A stretch of 64,000 nt of DNA from HK1 sp965220535 (GTDB lineage: Bacteria; Pseudomonadota; Gammaproteobacteria; HK1): the NCBI GenBank assembly GCA_965220535.1, contig OZ244833.1, positions 744,001 through 808,000 of the forward strand, in the 5' to 3' direction. This document shows positions 55,183 to 64,000 of the stretch, one piece after another. Below the pieces are notes generated by a model, which saw nothing but the letters and a program-made list of their open reading frames with translations, searched no databases and was not told the DNA's origin. Both the position numbers and the translations under genes were made by a program. How positions within the stretch are numbered: position 1 is the stretch's first letter; each line of letters starts with the position of its first letter.

Positions 55183-56480
55183 GCGACCAAGCCTTGAGGG
55201 CCGATCCCTCGTTGGGCCCCCGAAGCGCCGCCGAACAAAGCGGGATCGACGCTTTCGAGCGCCGTCAGGATCTCTGTGCCATCGCTTTTTCGAATATCGC
55301 CCATACCTTCACCCATCTGCTGACGGTGCTTTACGCCACTGCCGTCGCTTTGATTTTGCCCGAGGTTTTCGGCATTCCTTACGGGGATATGCTGAGCCTT
55401 TCGAGCCTAGGGCTCGTACTCTACGGGGTGGGAGCGTTGCCCGCCGGCTATCTCGGGGATCGCTGGAGTCGGACGGGGATGATGGTGGTCTTCTTTTTCG
55501 GCATCGGGGCCGGAGCCATCGTGACCGGACTTGCCGAGAGTACCAAGACGATCTTCGCCGGGCTGACGATCATCGGACTCTTCGCCTCGATCTATCACCC
55601 GGTGGGGATCGCCTGGATCGTCGCCTCCGCTCGAAGAAGAGGGATCGCCTTGGGAATCAACGGCGTATTCGGCAATATCGGCACTTCGTTCGCCCCCGTC
55701 TTGGCCGGCTTGACGATCGACTATCTCTCCTGGCGCGCCGCCTTTTTGATCCCCGGCATCTTAGCCATCCTCAGCGGTATCGGATTGTTGATCGCCTGGC
55801 AAAGGGGTCTGGCAACCGATGTCGAAAACGATCGTATCCCCCTGCCTAAAGCGCAACCGGGAACCGCCTTGCGCGTCTTCTTGATTCTGACATTGACCAT
55901 GGGCTGCGCGGGATTCGTCTATTCCGGGCTGGCCAATACGATGCCCAAGCTCTTCGAGCTCGCCTTCGACGGCGATGGCGATATCAGCTATACCCGTATC
56001 GGGCTGCTCGTGGGTTTCGTTTCCGCCTCGGCTTCGGTCTTCGGCATCGTCGGTGGCTGGCTTGCGGATCGCCGGCCCGCTCGCACCATCTATATCATCT
56101 GCTGGCTCTTGCATATCCCGCTGCTTTTCGTGGTCAGCGAGATGGGCGGATTCGCTCTGGTCATCACGATCCTGATCGTCTATGGCCTCAATATTTCCTT
56201 CACCGCAGCAGAAAATATGCTGGTTGCCCAGTACGCCCCGCAACGTTGGCGATCGATCGCTTACGGTGCGAAATTCGCGCTGGCATTGGGGATAGCGGGG
56301 CTCACCGTCATCGTCGCCGGGGAGATATTCGACATTCATGGCAACTTCGATATGTTCTATATCCTTCTCGGGATGGCCGCGATTTCAGCAACCATCGCTT
56401 GCCTCCTCCTGCCGAGAAAAAGCGCTTCTCCTACGATGGCCGATCGAATACCCCCCGGCGCAGCGACGGAAAAGCGCTGA
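55179..56480 (+). CDS. Major facilitator superfamily transporter
   Basis: A 433-residue MFS protein with about twelve hydrophobic helices. After a 30-residue hydrophilic start the first helices follow (HTFTHLLTVLYATAVALILP). GALPAGYLGDRWSRTG is the MFS loop 2-3 signature and GGWLADRRPARTIY its counterpart after helix 8. The start overlaps the trpEG stop as ATGA (55179-55182), so the two are translationally coupled. Substrate unknown. Confidence 0.88.
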   Translation: MSDQALRADPSLGPRSAAEQSGIDAFERRQDLCAIAFSNIAHTFTHLLTVLYATAVALILPEVFGIPYGDMLSLSSLGLVLYGVGALPAGYLGDRWSRTGMMVVFFFGIGAGAIVTGLAESTKTIFAGLTIIGLFASIYHPVGIAWIVASARRRGIALGINGVFGNIGTSFAPVLAGLTIDYLSWRAAFLIPGILAILSGIGLLIAWQRGLATDVENDRIPLPKAQPGTALRVFLILTLTMGCAGFVYSGLANTMPKLFELAFDGDGDISYTRIGLLVGFVSASASVFGIVGGWLADRRPARTIYIICWLLHIPLLFVVSEMGGFALVITILIVYGLNISFTAAENMLVAQYAPQRWRSIAYGAKFALALGIAGLTVIVAGEIFDIHGNFDMFYILLGMAAISATIACLLLPRKSASPTMADRIPPGAATEKR

Positions 56481-56647
56481 AAAGCCTTGTCGAGCACGAT
56501 CGATATCCGATATTTTTCTATAAGGATTCCTATCGGCGATCCTTTTTCGCCCGCGCTCTTCGAATCAAGGCTTCTAAATACCAAGTACAAGCCGAGCGTA
56601 TCCCTCCGCTACCGGCTTTCGACTGCGCACAAGCGTCCTTGTCGACG

Positions 56648-56684
56648 AAAAAAACGAGCCGCTCGAAATCCCTCGAGGGCTCGT
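56648..56684 (-). terminator. Terminator of the rpsM-rplQ operon
   Basis: On the - strand ACGAGCC (56684-56678) pairs with GGCTCGT (56660-56654). An inner CTCGAG/CTCGA pairing tightens the loop, and T residues follow (A-run at 56648-56654 on +). It lies 138 bp past the rplQ stop. Confidence 0.8.
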
Positions 56685-56822
56685 CTTCTCATCCCTTTCT
56701 TCATCTCTTGCGCTTTATATTCGAACTTTATATTCGAAAACCTTCGGTTCGCTTAGGCTTTGCGATACGAAAAAGATACGAAAAAGAGGCTTTTTTATTT
56801 AAGGCCTTCGAGAGCCCGAAGC

Positions 56823-57224
56823 TCAGGTCGTCTCATCATCAAGAGCCGGAGCGCCCCCTTCGGAGCGGGTTCCGTCGACCAGCTGAACGTATGCCATCAT
56901 CGCCTTGTCCCCGGCGCGATAACCGCATTTGATGATCCGCAGATAGCCGCCCGGACGAGTGCGATAGCGCGGGCCGAGTATCGAAAAAAGCTTGCTCACG
57001 CATTCTTTGTCGCGGATACGGGCGAACGCGATACGTCGATTGGCGACGCTGTCGGTCTTCGCGCGGGTGATGAGAGGCTCGATAAAACCCCGCAGCTCTT
57101 TCGCTTTCGGCAAGGTGGTCCGGATCATCTCGTGCTTGACGAGAGAGGCGGACATATTGCGAAACATGGCGTGATAGTGGCTTCGGCTGCGATTGAGATG
57201 CCGGCCGGATTTTCGATGCCGCAT
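56823..57224 (-). CDS. rplQ: 50S ribosomal protein L17
   Basis: A 133-residue L17. RHRKSGRHLNRSRSHYHAMF at the N terminus and ILGPRYRTRPGGYLRIIKCG are diagnostic. The last 15 residues are an acidic tail. Last gene of the alpha operon, about 200 bp from rpoA. Confidence 0.98.
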   Translation of the reverse strand: MRHRKSGRHLNRSRSHYHAMFRNMSASLVKHEMIRTTLPKAKELRGFIEPLITRAKTDSVANRRIAFARIRDKECVSKLFSILGPRYRTRPGGYLRIIKCGYRAGDKAMMAYVQLVDGTRSEGGAPALDDETT

Positions 57225-57422
57225 GGTCTGATACCCGATGATGAAAAATGCGATTCGGACGATTTCGCGAATGATAAAACCAAGAGCGCAACCGGCGGCC
57301 TTCTACGAGACTCGAATCAAGGCCAAGGCCCTCTTTTCAAGAATCGAAGCCTCGCCGACCCTTCGCCACCGGCCCCTTGCGCCGGCGCCCTCGCTCGTTT
57401 CCTCGATAGCCGATCCTTGGCC

Positions 57423-58418
57423 TCAATACCTGCTTTGCATCCCCTTCGGAGGCCAATTTTCGATTTTCATGCCGAGTGTGAGCCCTTTGGAAGCCAAGGC
57501 ATCCTTGATCTCGTTGAGGGTCTTCTTGCCGAGGTTGGGGGTTTTCAGCAATTGGGTCTCGGTACGATTGACCAAATCGCCGATATGGTGGATCCCTTCG
57601 GCTTTCAAACAATTGACCGAACGCTGACCCTTGAGATCGAGCTCGTCGATCGGCATCAGATAGACCGGATCGACTTTGTTCTCCGCCTCTTTGGAAGGAG
57701 CCACCGCTTCCTCGTCCGAGGGCGATGCCACCGATGCCGACAGCTGATCCTGCATCAAACGCACGGCTTCGCGCATCGCCTCCTCGGCGGTGATCGTCCC
57801 GTTGGTCTTGATATCGACGATCAGTTTGTCGAGATTGGTACGCGACCCCCCGCGGGTGGTATCCACCACATAAGACACTCGGCGGATCGGGCTGAACGAT
57901 GCATCGAGCAGCAGTTTGCCGATCGAACGGTAGCGCTTGGATCCGGTGCGAGCGGATACCGGCTGATAGCCCCGGCCGCGCTCGACCTTCATCGTCATAT
58001 CCAACGTGCCCCCTTCGCTCAGGTTGGCGATTTCATGATCCTCGTTGATGATCTCGACATCATGATCGACCACGATATCGCCGGCCCGCACGGTGCACGG
58101 CCCGGTTTTGTTGATCGTCAGATCCGATTCCTCGCGGGAGTGCATCCGTACCGCCAATCCCTTGATATTCAAAAGAATATCCATTACATCCTCGCGCACT
58201 CCTTCGATCGTCTCGTAGTCATGCGCCACCTTCTCGATACTCACCTCGGTCACCGCGGACCCGGGCATCGAGGAAAGCAAGATCCGACGCAAGGCGTTGC
58301 CCAATGTATGACCGAATCCCCGCTCCAAAGGCTCGATGACGATCTTCGCCTCGTTCTCTCCGGTGTGTTGGACAGAGAAGGGTCTCGGTTTCAAAAGCTC
58401 GATCGAACTTTCCTCCAT
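57423..58418 (-). CDS. rpoA: RNA polymerase alpha subunit
   Basis: A 331-residue alpha subunit. The N-terminal assembly domain has EPLERGFGHTLGNALRRILL. An acidic linker near residues 235-250 leads to the C-terminal domain (LKAEGIHHIGDLVNRTETQ, LGKKTLNEIKDALASKGL), which contacts activators and UP elements. GGGAGG is 6 nt before the ATG at 58418. An ATG at 58484 is in frame but lacks such a site. Confidence 0.98.
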   Translation of the reverse strand: MEESSIELLKPRPFSVQHTGENEAKIVIEPLERGFGHTLGNALRRILLSSMPGSAVTEVSIEKVAHDYETIEGVREDVMDILLNIKGLAVRMHSREESDLTINKTGPCTVRAGDIVVDHDVEIINEDHEIANLSEGGTLDMTMKVERGRGYQPVSARTGSKRYRSIGKLLLDASFSPIRRVSYVVDTTRGGSRTNLDKLIVDIKTNGTITAEEAMREAVRLMQDQLSASVASPSDEEAVAPSKEAENKVDPVYLMPIDELDLKGQRSVNCLKAEGIHHIGDLVNRTETQLLKTPNLGKKTLNEIKDALASKGLTLGMKIENWPPKGMQSRY

Positions 58419-58525
58419 CGTCGGCCTCCCGCTGCCAAGATTGATTTTCTCAAGGGGATTCAAAGTGGCTCCCTGATGCCACATTGACTGATCGTCTCTC
58501 GCTGCTGCTTCGAGCATCGTCGTGA

Positions 58526-59149
58526 TTATTTGGAGTAGAGCTCGACTACGAGCTGCTCGTTGATATCCGGGGGCAGATCCTCGCGCTCGGGAGGGGATTT
58601 GAAAACGCCCTCCATCTTTCCCGTATCCACATCCACCCAATCCGGAAAACCGTATTGTTCGGCGAGGCTCAAAGAATCCTGGATGCGCTGCTGCTTTTTC
58701 GCCTTTTCCCGAATCGCGACCACATCATCCTCTTTCACATGGTAGGAGGGGATATTGACGCATCGCCCGTTGACGGTCACCGCCTTGTGGCTGACCAGCT
58801 GACGGCTTTCGGCCCGGGTGGTCCCGAAACCCATGCGATAGACGACATTGTCCAGCCTGCATTCGAGCAAGCGCAGAAGATTTCCGCCGGAGGCTCCTTT
58901 CAAACGCGCCGCTTCTTTGTAGTAGTTGCGAAACTGCCGCTCAAGAACCCCGTAGATTCGCCGCAATTTCTGCTTGGCCCGCAACTGCAAGGCGTAATCC
59001 GAAGCTCGACGCTGACGCCGAGCCCCGTGCTGACCGGGGGGAGTTTCGAGTTTGCACTTCGAATCCAATGATCGCGATCGGCTCGTGAGCATGAGATCCG
59101 AACCCTCGCGCCGGCTGAGTCGGCAGCGAGGCCCTGTATACCTTGCCAT
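58526..59149 (-). CDS. rpsD: 30S ribosomal protein S4
   Basis: A 207-residue S4, a 30S assembly initiator. GPRCRLSRREGSDL and KCKLETPPGQHGARR at the N terminus and CRLDNVVYRMGFG, VSHKAVTVNGRCVNIPS in the S4 RNA-binding domain match. Its place inside the alpha operon is a beta/gammaproteobacterial trait, and it may autoregulate the operon as in E. coli. Confidence 0.97.
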   Translation of the reverse strand: MARYTGPRCRLSRREGSDLMLTSRSRSLDSKCKLETPPGQHGARRQRRASDYALQLRAKQKLRRIYGVLERQFRNYYKEAARLKGASGGNLLRLLECRLDNVVYRMGFGTTRAESRQLVSHKAVTVNGRCVNIPSYHVKEDDVVAIREKAKKQQRIQDSLSLAEQYGFPDWVDVDTGKMEGVFKSPPEREDLPPDINEQLVVELYSK

Positions 59150-59177
59150 CGTCTTCTCCGATGTTTTACAGCGTGTC

Positions 59178-59567
59178 TCAAACGCGCCGCTTCTTGGGGG
59201 CGCGACAACCGTTATGCGGAATCGGGGTAACATCCGAGATGCCGGTGATTTTCAGAAATCCCGAATTATGCAACGCCCGCACGACGGACTCCCGTCCCGG
59301 TCCCGGCCCCCGGATCATCACCTCCAAGGTTTTCAATCCATATTCCCGGACCACATCACAGGCCTTGGCGGCGGCGATCTGCGCGGCGAAAGGCGTGCTT
59401 TTGCGCGAGCCCTTGAAGCCGTTGGCCCCGGCGCTCGACGAAGCCAGAGTATTGCCTTGTCGATCGGTGATCGTGATCACCGTATTGTTGAACGAGGCAT
59501 GGACATGAGCGATACCGTCGGTAACGGTATGCCTTATCTTTTTCTTTTTGCTGCGGGTCTTGGCCAT
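59178..59567 (-). CDS. rpsK: 30S ribosomal protein S11
   Basis: A 129-residue S11, located in the platform of the 30S subunit. VHASFNNTVITITDRQGN and IRGPGPGRESVVRALHNSG are typical, and the C terminus has the standard HNGCRAPKKRRV. It follows rpsM after an 18-bp gap. Confidence 0.98.
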   Translation of the reverse strand: MAKTRSKKKKIRHTVTDGIAHVHASFNNTVITITDRQGNTLASSSAGANGFKGSRKSTPFAAQIAAAKACDVVREYGLKTLEVMIRGPGPGRESVVRALHNSGFLKITGISDVTPIPHNGCRAPKKRRV

Positions 59568-59585
59568 GATCCGGTATCTCGATGA

Positions 59586-59945
59586 TCAACGCTTGATCGG
59601 TTTTCTCGGACCCTTGCGGGTACGGGCATTGGTATGGGTACGCTGTCCGCGCACCGGCAGTCCGCGACGATGACGGATGCCTCGATAGCAACCGAGATCC
59701 ATCAACCGCTTGATATTCATCGCCACTTCCCGACGGAGATCGCCCTCGGTGGCGCCGCTGCTCGATACTTCCTTGCGCAATATGTCGAGTTGCGATTCGT
59801 CGAGATCGCGCACGATGGTCTGATGATCGATCCCGGTGGCCTTGCAAATTTGCATAGCCCGAGTGCGGCCGATCCCGTAGATATGCGTCAGCGCTATCCA
59901 GATATGCTTGCGGTCCGGGATATTGATACCGGCGATACGAGCCAT
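59586..59945 (-). CDS. rpsM: 30S ribosomal protein S13
   Basis: A 119-residue S13 from the 30S head. ARIAGINIPDRKHIWIALTH at the N terminus and RGIRHRRGLPVRGQRTHTNA near the C terminus are diagnostic. It is the first gene of the alpha operon after rpmJ, 76 bp away. Confidence 0.98.
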   Translation of the reverse strand: MARIAGINIPDRKHIWIALTHIYGIGRTRAMQICKATGIDHQTIVRDLDESQLDILRKEVSSSGATEGDLRREVAMNIKRLMDLGCYRGIRHRRGLPVRGQRTHTNARTRKGPRKPIKR

Positions 59946-60021
59946 GGCTCTCAGATCTCCTGGTTATGCTGAAAGGGTCATGCTGGAAAAAAAGGGAGGG
60001 CTTTTTAGGGCGGTCGAGCCC

Positions 60022-60135
60022 TCAGCCTTGCCTTTGCTTATGACGGGCATCTTTGCATATCACGCGCACGGTTCGATTCCGCCGAACGATTTTGCAATTC
60101 CGACACAGTTTCTTGACCGACGCTCTGACTTTCAT
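60022..60135 (-). CDS. rpmJ: 50S ribosomal protein L36
   Basis: A 37-residue L36, found by reading the gap between rpsM and secY. The product starts MKVRASVKKLCRNCKIVRRN and ends KDARHKQRQG. It has the cysteine/histidine pattern of the zinc-binding form: Cys11, Cys14, Cys27 and a His near residue 32. It starts 24 bp after the secY stop, as in other gammaproteobacteria. Confidence 0.97.
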   Translation of the reverse strand: MKVRASVKKLCRNCKIVRRNRTVRVICKDARHKQRQG

Positions 60136-60159
60136 GATTTGCCTCCGGCGATTCGATGA

Positions 60160-61524
60160 TCAGCGAGGAACCCCTGCGCCTCGGGTATAGCCTTTGAGAT
60201 TGGCCTTGCGCAGCAGTCCTTCGTATTGATGGGACATCAGATGCGATTGCACCTGAGCCATGAAATCCATGGTCACGACGACGATGATCAGCAACGAGGT
60301 ACCGCCGAAATAAAAGGGCACGTTCCAATTGACGATCATGAACTCCGGCAACAAACAAACCAAGGCGATATATCCCGCGCCGAATACCGTCAATTTGGTC
60401 ATCACGCTGTCGATATATTGCGCCGTTTGTTCACCGGGCCGGCGGCCGGGAATGAACGCCCCCGATTTGCGTAAGTTATCGGCGGTTTCCTTGGGATCGA
60501 AAACCAAGGCGGTATAGAAAAAGCAGAAGAAAATGATCGCCGTCGCATAAAGCATCACGTAAATCGGCTGCCCCGGCTGCATCGTGGTGGAGAGATCCCG
60601 AAGCCAAGTCATCCCCTCGGCGCTGCCGAACCAGCCGGCAAGCGTGCCGGGGAAAAGAATGATGCTCGAAGCGAAGATCGGCGGTATCACGCCCGCCATA
60701 TTCAGTTTGAGGGGCAGGTGGCTGCTCTGCCCGGCATAGACCCGCCGGCCGATCTGTCGCCGAGCGTAGTTGACGGTGATGCGACGCTGACCTCGCTCGA
60801 CGAAGACGACGAAAGCGGTGACCGCCAGCGCCAAGAACAGCAAGAAGAGGACGATCATCACGCTCAGTTCGCCGGTGCGAGCGAGTTCCAAAGTGCCCCC
60901 GATCGCCGATGGCAGACCGGCGACGATGCCCGCGAAAATGATGATCGAAATACCGTTGCCGATGCCGCGTTCGCTGACCTGCTCGCCTAGCCACATCAAG
61001 AACATCGTCCCCGCGACCAAACTGGTCACCGCGGTGATACGAAAACTCCAGCCGGGGTCGATCACCACTTGCAAATTCCCCGCCTGCTGGGCCTCCAAAG
61101 CGATCGCCACCCCGAGGGATTGGAACAAAGCCAGAGCCACCGTTCCATAACGGGTATAACGGGTAATCTTGCGCCGCCCCGATTCGCCCTCTTTGCGCAG
61201 CTCTTTCAGCCGCGGATCGACATGGGTGAGGAGCTGCATGATGATCGAGGCCGAGATATAAGGCATGATGCCGATGGCGAAAATCGAAAATCTCTCGAGG
61301 GCCCCGCCCGAGAACATGTTGAACATGTCGAGGATCGTGCCTCTTTGCTGATCGAAGAGGGCATCCAAGGCGACGGGGTCGATCCCCGGAACCGGAATGA
61401 AGGTCCCTATCCGGAAAACCACGAGGGCTCCGAGAACGAAGAGAAGGCGGGCTTTGAGCTCGCCGGAAGTTCCTCCCGAAGAGGAAAGGACTCCCCCCGG
61501 AGACTGTTTTTTGCTCTTTGCCAT
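60160..61524 (-). CDS. secY: Protein translocase subunit SecY
   Basis: A 454-residue channel subunit of the Sec translocon, with ten predicted membrane helices. RIGTFIPVPGIDP, IFAIGIMPYISASIIMQLL and EQVSERGIGNGISIIIF are family blocks, and YYxALVFDPKETADNLRKSG-like sequence lies before helix 9. The start at 61524 is 7 bp from the rplO stop and gives a short Ser/Gly-rich leader (AKSKKQSPGGVLSSSGG). Confidence 0.97.
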   Translation of the reverse strand: MAKSKKQSPGGVLSSSGGTSGELKARLLFVLGALVVFRIGTFIPVPGIDPVALDALFDQQRGTILDMFNMFSGGALERFSIFAIGIMPYISASIIMQLLTHVDPRLKELRKEGESGRRKITRYTRYGTVALALFQSLGVAIALEAQQAGNLQVVIDPGWSFRITAVTSLVAGTMFLMWLGEQVSERGIGNGISIIIFAGIVAGLPSAIGGTLELARTGELSVMIVLFLLFLALAVTAFVVFVERGQRRITVNYARRQIGRRVYAGQSSHLPLKLNMAGVIPPIFASSIILFPGTLAGWFGSAEGMTWLRDLSTTMQPGQPIYVMLYATAIIFFCFFYTALVFDPKETADNLRKSGAFIPGRRPGEQTAQYIDSVMTKLTVFGAGYIALVCLLPEFMIVNWNVPFYFGGTSLLIIVVVTMDFMAQVQSHLMSHQYEGLLRKANLKGYTRGAGVPR

Positions 61525-61531
61525 GGGAAGA

Positions 61532-61966
61532 TCAGTCCTCGACGTTTCCGCCGCCGGATTCGATTGCCGCCCGCGCTCCTTTGGAGACGGGAATGCCGCG
61601 AAGGGTATAGGCACGGGGCAGGCTGCCTTCGCCGTAGATCTTGACGTATTTGATATTTTTCCGAATCAGCCCCGCCTTTTTGAGGCTATCGAGGGTCACG
61701 AGAGTTTCTTCGAGGCCGGCAAGAGCGCCGATGCGCAAATTGCGACGAAAAAGGGATTTACGCGAGCTGAATCCGAATTTCGGCAGCCGTCGCTGCAAAG
61801 GCATCTGCCCCCCCTCGAAGCCTTTGCGCACCGAACCGCCGGCACGGGATTTCTGACCCTTATGCCCGCGACCGCAGGTCTTGCCGATACCGGAAGCCGC
61901 GCCGCGACCGCAACGTTTGCGTTGGCGCTTGGCCCCTTGGGGAGAGCGAATATCGTTCAGTTGCAT
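61532..61966 (-). CDS. rplO: 50S ribosomal protein L15
   Basis: A 144-residue L15. RKRCGRGAASGIGKTCGRGH and GFEGGQMPLQRRLPKFGF are the signatures. It starts 2 bp after rpmD and sits in the normal spc order before secY. Confidence 0.97.
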   Translation of the reverse strand: MQLNDIRSPQGAKRQRKRCGRGAASGIGKTCGRGHKGQKSRAGGSVRKGFEGGQMPLQRRLPKFGFSSRKSLFRRNLRIGALAGLEETLVTLDSLKKAGLIRKNIKYVKIYGEGSLPRAYTLRGIPVSKGARAAIESGGGNVED

Positions 61967-61968
61967 CG

Positions 61969-62163
61969 TCAAAGCTCCTCGACATCGAGAAGATAGGCCA
62001 CCTTGTTGATCATCCCGCGATTGCAAGGCGTATCCTCGACCTCTTTGCTGTGCCGAATGCGCCGCAGACCCAAGCCGCGCACGCAATCACGATGGCTTTT
62101 CAAACGCCCGCTCACGCTCTTGCGCAAGGTGACGCGCAATTTCTTTCCCGCTCGATCGTTCAT
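61969..62163 (-). CDS. rpmD: 50S ribosomal protein L30
   Basis: A 64-residue L30. VTLRKSVSGRLKSHRDCVRG and DTPCNRGMINKVAYLLDVEE match the bacterial form. Located between rpsE and rplO. Confidence 0.96.
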   Translation of the reverse strand: MNDRAGKKLRVTLRKSVSGRLKSHRDCVRGLGLRRIRHSKEVEDTPCNRGMINKVAYLLDVEEL

Positions 62164-62193
62164 GATTCACCCCGGTGATTCACCCCGGCCGGT

Positions 62194-62703
62194 TCACCCC
62201 AGCAGTTCTTTGATATCGAGCCCGCGCTTGGCCGCGAAATACTGCGGCGAGCGCATATTCGAAAGGCCGTCCATGGTGGCGCGAATGACGTTGATCGGAT
62301 TGTTCGATCCGATGCATTTGGCCAAGATATCCCGCACTCCGAGAACTTCGAAAACCGCGCGCATCGAGCCCCCGGCGATGATTCCCGTGCCCTCGGAAGC
62401 CGGCTGCATGAATACCCGCGCGGCACCGTGGCGCGCGGTGATCGGATAATGGATGGTGCCCTCGTGCAGCGGCACCGCCACCATATTCCGACGGGCATTT
62501 TCCATCGCCTTTTGGATGGCGGCCGGCACCTCGCGCGCTTTGCCGCGACCCATACCGACTTTTCCCTTGCCGTCGCCGACCACGGTCAAGGCCGTGAATC
62601 CGAACAGGCGTCCGCCCTTGACGACTTTCGCCACCCGATTGATCGCCACGAGTTTCTCGAGCAGATCTTCTTTGTTATCCGCCGAATTCTGATAGTTCGC
62701 CAT
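62194..62703 (-). CDS. rpsE: 30S ribosomal protein S5
   Basis: A 169-residue S5, which lines the mRNA channel. INRVAKVVKGGRLFGFTALT, GKGKVGMGRGKAREVP and GTGIIAGGSMRAVFEVLGV are diagnostic. I choose the ATG at 62703 over one 15 bp upstream, because ANYQN matches the usual start. A 97-bp gap separates it from rplR, longer than elsewhere in the operon. Confidence 0.97.
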   Translation of the reverse strand: MANYQNSADNKEDLLEKLVAINRVAKVVKGGRLFGFTALTVVGDGKGKVGMGRGKAREVPAAIQKAMENARRNMVAVPLHEGTIHYPITARHGAARVFMQPASEGTGIIAGGSMRAVFEVLGVRDILAKCIGSNNPINVIRATMDGLSNMRSPQYFAAKRGLDIKELLG

Positions 62704-62800
62704 AGCCGTGGTTCTCAATCCGCTCCCGGGCGGTCACGATGAAAAAGAGGAAAGGAATCGTCCCTCGTCGCACGCTTGCCTTGACCTTCGGGCAGACGTG

Positions 62801-63160
62801 TCAAAACGACAGCCCCGCTTCTCGCGCGGCGTCGGCCAAGGCCTTGATTCGCCCGTGATATCTGAAACCCGAACGATCGAAGGCGACCCGTTCAACCCCC
62901 GCTTGCTTCGCCCGCTCGGCAACGAGACGCCCGACCACCGATGCCGCCGTACGGTTGCCCCCGTAGGCGACCTCGCTGCGCACGTCTTTATCCAAAGTCG
63001 AGGCGCTGGCGAGAGTGCGATCCCCCTCGGGAGAGATGATTTGGGCATAGATATGCCGCGGCGTCCGATGGATGCTCATCCGAGGAACTCGCAGGCCGAC
63101 GATATGGCGGCGAGTTTTCTTGGCTCGCCTCATGCGAGCCTGTTTTCGATGCAGGTTCAT
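62801..63160 (-). CDS. rplR: 50S ribosomal protein L18
   Basis: A 119-residue L18, a 5S rRNA-binding protein. RPVRMSIHRTPRHIYAQII-like N-terminal strand (RVPRMSIHRTPRHIYAQII) and AKQAGVERVAFDRSGFRYHG at the C terminus are typical. It follows rplF after 5 bp. Confidence 0.97.
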   Translation of the reverse strand: MNLHRKQARMRRAKKTRRHIVGLRVPRMSIHRTPRHIYAQIISPEGDRTLASASTLDKDVRSEVAYGGNRTAASVVGRLVAERAKQAGVERVAFDRSGFRYHGRIKALADAAREAGLSF

Positions 63161-63165
63161 GTCGA

Positions 63166-63699
63166 TTACTTTTTCTTTGCTTCCTTGCGAACGACATTCT
63201 CGTCTTTGTAGCGAACACCCTTGCCCTTATAGGGCTCCGGTGGCCGCCAGGCTCTGATCTCCGCAGCAACCTGACCGACCCGCTGCTTGTCCGCACCGCG
63301 CACTAAGATTTCGGTTTGCGCCGGCGTTTCGATCTCGACCCCCTCGGGCACGGGGTATTCGACCTGGTGCGAATAACCGAGCGAAAGATTGAGGACCTTG
63401 CCCTGCATCTGCGCCCGATAACCGACCCCGACCAGCTGCAGGCTTTTCGCGAAACCCTGCGAAACCCCATGCACCATATTGGCAATCAAGGCTCGGGCCG
63501 TCCCCACCTGCATCATTCCGCCCTCTTCGCCTTCCTTCAAAGAGCAGTGAATCGTGTCTTCCTGACGCACCACCTCGACCGAGGAGTGCAAAGGCATATT
63601 CAACCGCCCTTTGGGGCCTTCGACCGAAACGTCTTCCTTCCCGATCACGACCTCGACTCCCGCAGGCACGGTGATCGGCATTTTTGCGACCCTGGACAT
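63166..63699 (-). CDS. rplF: 50S ribosomal protein L6
   Basis: A 177-residue L6. MSRVAKMPITVPAGVEVVI at the N terminus and PEPYKGKGVRYKDENVVRKE near the C terminus are the signatures. It sits between rpsH and rplR in the spc operon. Confidence 0.98.
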   Translation of the reverse strand: MSRVAKMPITVPAGVEVVIGKEDVSVEGPKGRLNMPLHSSVEVVRQEDTIHCSLKEGEEGGMMQVGTARALIANMVHGVSQGFAKSLQLVGVGYRAQMQGKVLNLSLGYSHQVEYPVPEGVEIETPAQTEILVRGADKQRVGQVAAEIRAWRPPEPYKGKGVRYKDENVVRKEAKKK

Positions 63700-63717
63700 G
63701 ATGGCTAATCTCCGATC

Positions 63718-64000
63718 TCATGCAACGATACAGATCACTTCGCCGCCGTGACCTGCCGCGCGTGCCTGCCGATCGGTCATCAGCCCTCTGGAAGTCGATA
63801 TGACGGCGATGCCCAGACCGTTCATCACGGTAGGCAAAGCGTCCTTTCCCCGGTAAACCCTCAAACCGGGGCGACTGACTCTCTTCAAGGTCTCGATGAC
63901 CGGTCGGCCCTCGAAATAGCGAAGCACGATCGAGATCAGAGGCTTGTCATCGGCCTGCTCGATGGAAAAATCCTTGATATAGCCCTGCTGTTTGAGCAGC
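63718..64000 (-). CDS. rpsH: 30S ribosomal protein S8, partial at window edge
   Basis: The last 93 or so residues of S8 lie in the window; the start is beyond position 64000. LLKQQGYIKDFSIEQADDKP, RVSRPGLRVYRGKDALPTV and GLGIAVISTSRGLMTDRQAR match S8, and the C terminus is GGEVICIVA. In E. coli S8 is the translational repressor of the spc operon. Whether that holds here cannot be seen. Confidence 0.97.
   Translation of the reverse strand, partial: LLKQQGYIKDFSIEQADDKPLISIVLRYFEGRPVIETLKRVSRPGLRVYRGKDALPTVMNGLGIAVISTSRGLMTDRQARAAGHGGEVICIVA

Noticed and set aside
56239..56822. A gene downstream of the MFS transporter
   Set aside because: The open frames are basic and featureless, and the region contains the - strand operon terminator.

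Overview
The window looks like chromosomal DNA of a gammaproteobacterium. Evidence: an E. coli-like spc/alpha ribosomal block that includes rpsD and a 37-residue L36, the order rpsP-rimM-trmD-rplS, adjacent xerD and dsbC, and a cytochrome c5-type protein. The fused TrpE-TrpG, the tungsten aldehyde oxidoreductase, the sulfolactate lyase and the MttB homologue suggest an anaerobe-capable or marine/host-associated lineage. That last placement is inference; no species is claimed.

1-7.3 kb is a type II-C CRISPR-Cas9 locus. It has an array of 35 complete repeats plus a partial one at the window edge (36-bp repeat, mostly 30-bp spacers, + strand), then cas2, cas1 and a 1128-residue cas9 on the - strand. 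A divergent tracrRNA gene, read here from the sequence alone, lies just upstream of cas9. Each repeat ends in a consensus TATAAT, so each crRNA probably has its own promoter. The tracrRNA carries an extra small hairpin inside its anti-repeat. The cas2-proximal end of the array is irregular, one spacer occurs twice, and a solitary diverged repeat/anti-repeat lies 2.5 kb beyond the tracrRNA, at 9850-9877. These RNA and array oddities are the least ordinary content of the window.

7.4-15.8 kb holds loosely packed single genes: a hotdog thioesterase, a branched-chain aminotransferase, a VOC protein, the sulfolactate sulfo-lyase pair suyB/suyA, a NYN-domain protein and a HAD dehalogenase. They are separated by long stretches where I see no gene.

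15.9-32.7 kb is one co-oriented + strand block: an SDR dehydrogenase, an acyl-CoA synthetase, a Liv-type ABC importer (G, H, M, K, F), a PaaK-like CoA ligase, an Fe-S protein, a MoaD-like protein, a three-subunit tungsten aldehyde oxidoreductase (AorA, AorB, AorC), a small unknown protein and a biotin/lipoate-ligase-like protein. The order suggests uptake, aldehyde oxidation and CoA activation of an organic acid, perhaps aromatic or branched.

33-56.5 kb is mixed housekeeping and accessory DNA: a DUF1080 lipoprotein, a non-pyrrolysine MttB homologue, GNAT, dsbC, xerD, rplS-trmD-rimM-rpsP, maeB, a VWA/J-domain pair, a TSUP permease, cytochrome c5, an ORF interrupted by an in-frame TAG, uvrD, pmbA, fused trpEG and an MFS transporter.

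56.6-64 kb is the alpha operon (rplQ, rpoA, rpsD, rpsK, rpsM) and the spc operon (rpmJ, secY, rplO, rpmD, rpsE, rplR, rplF, partial rpsH) on the - strand, closed by a clear intrinsic terminator.
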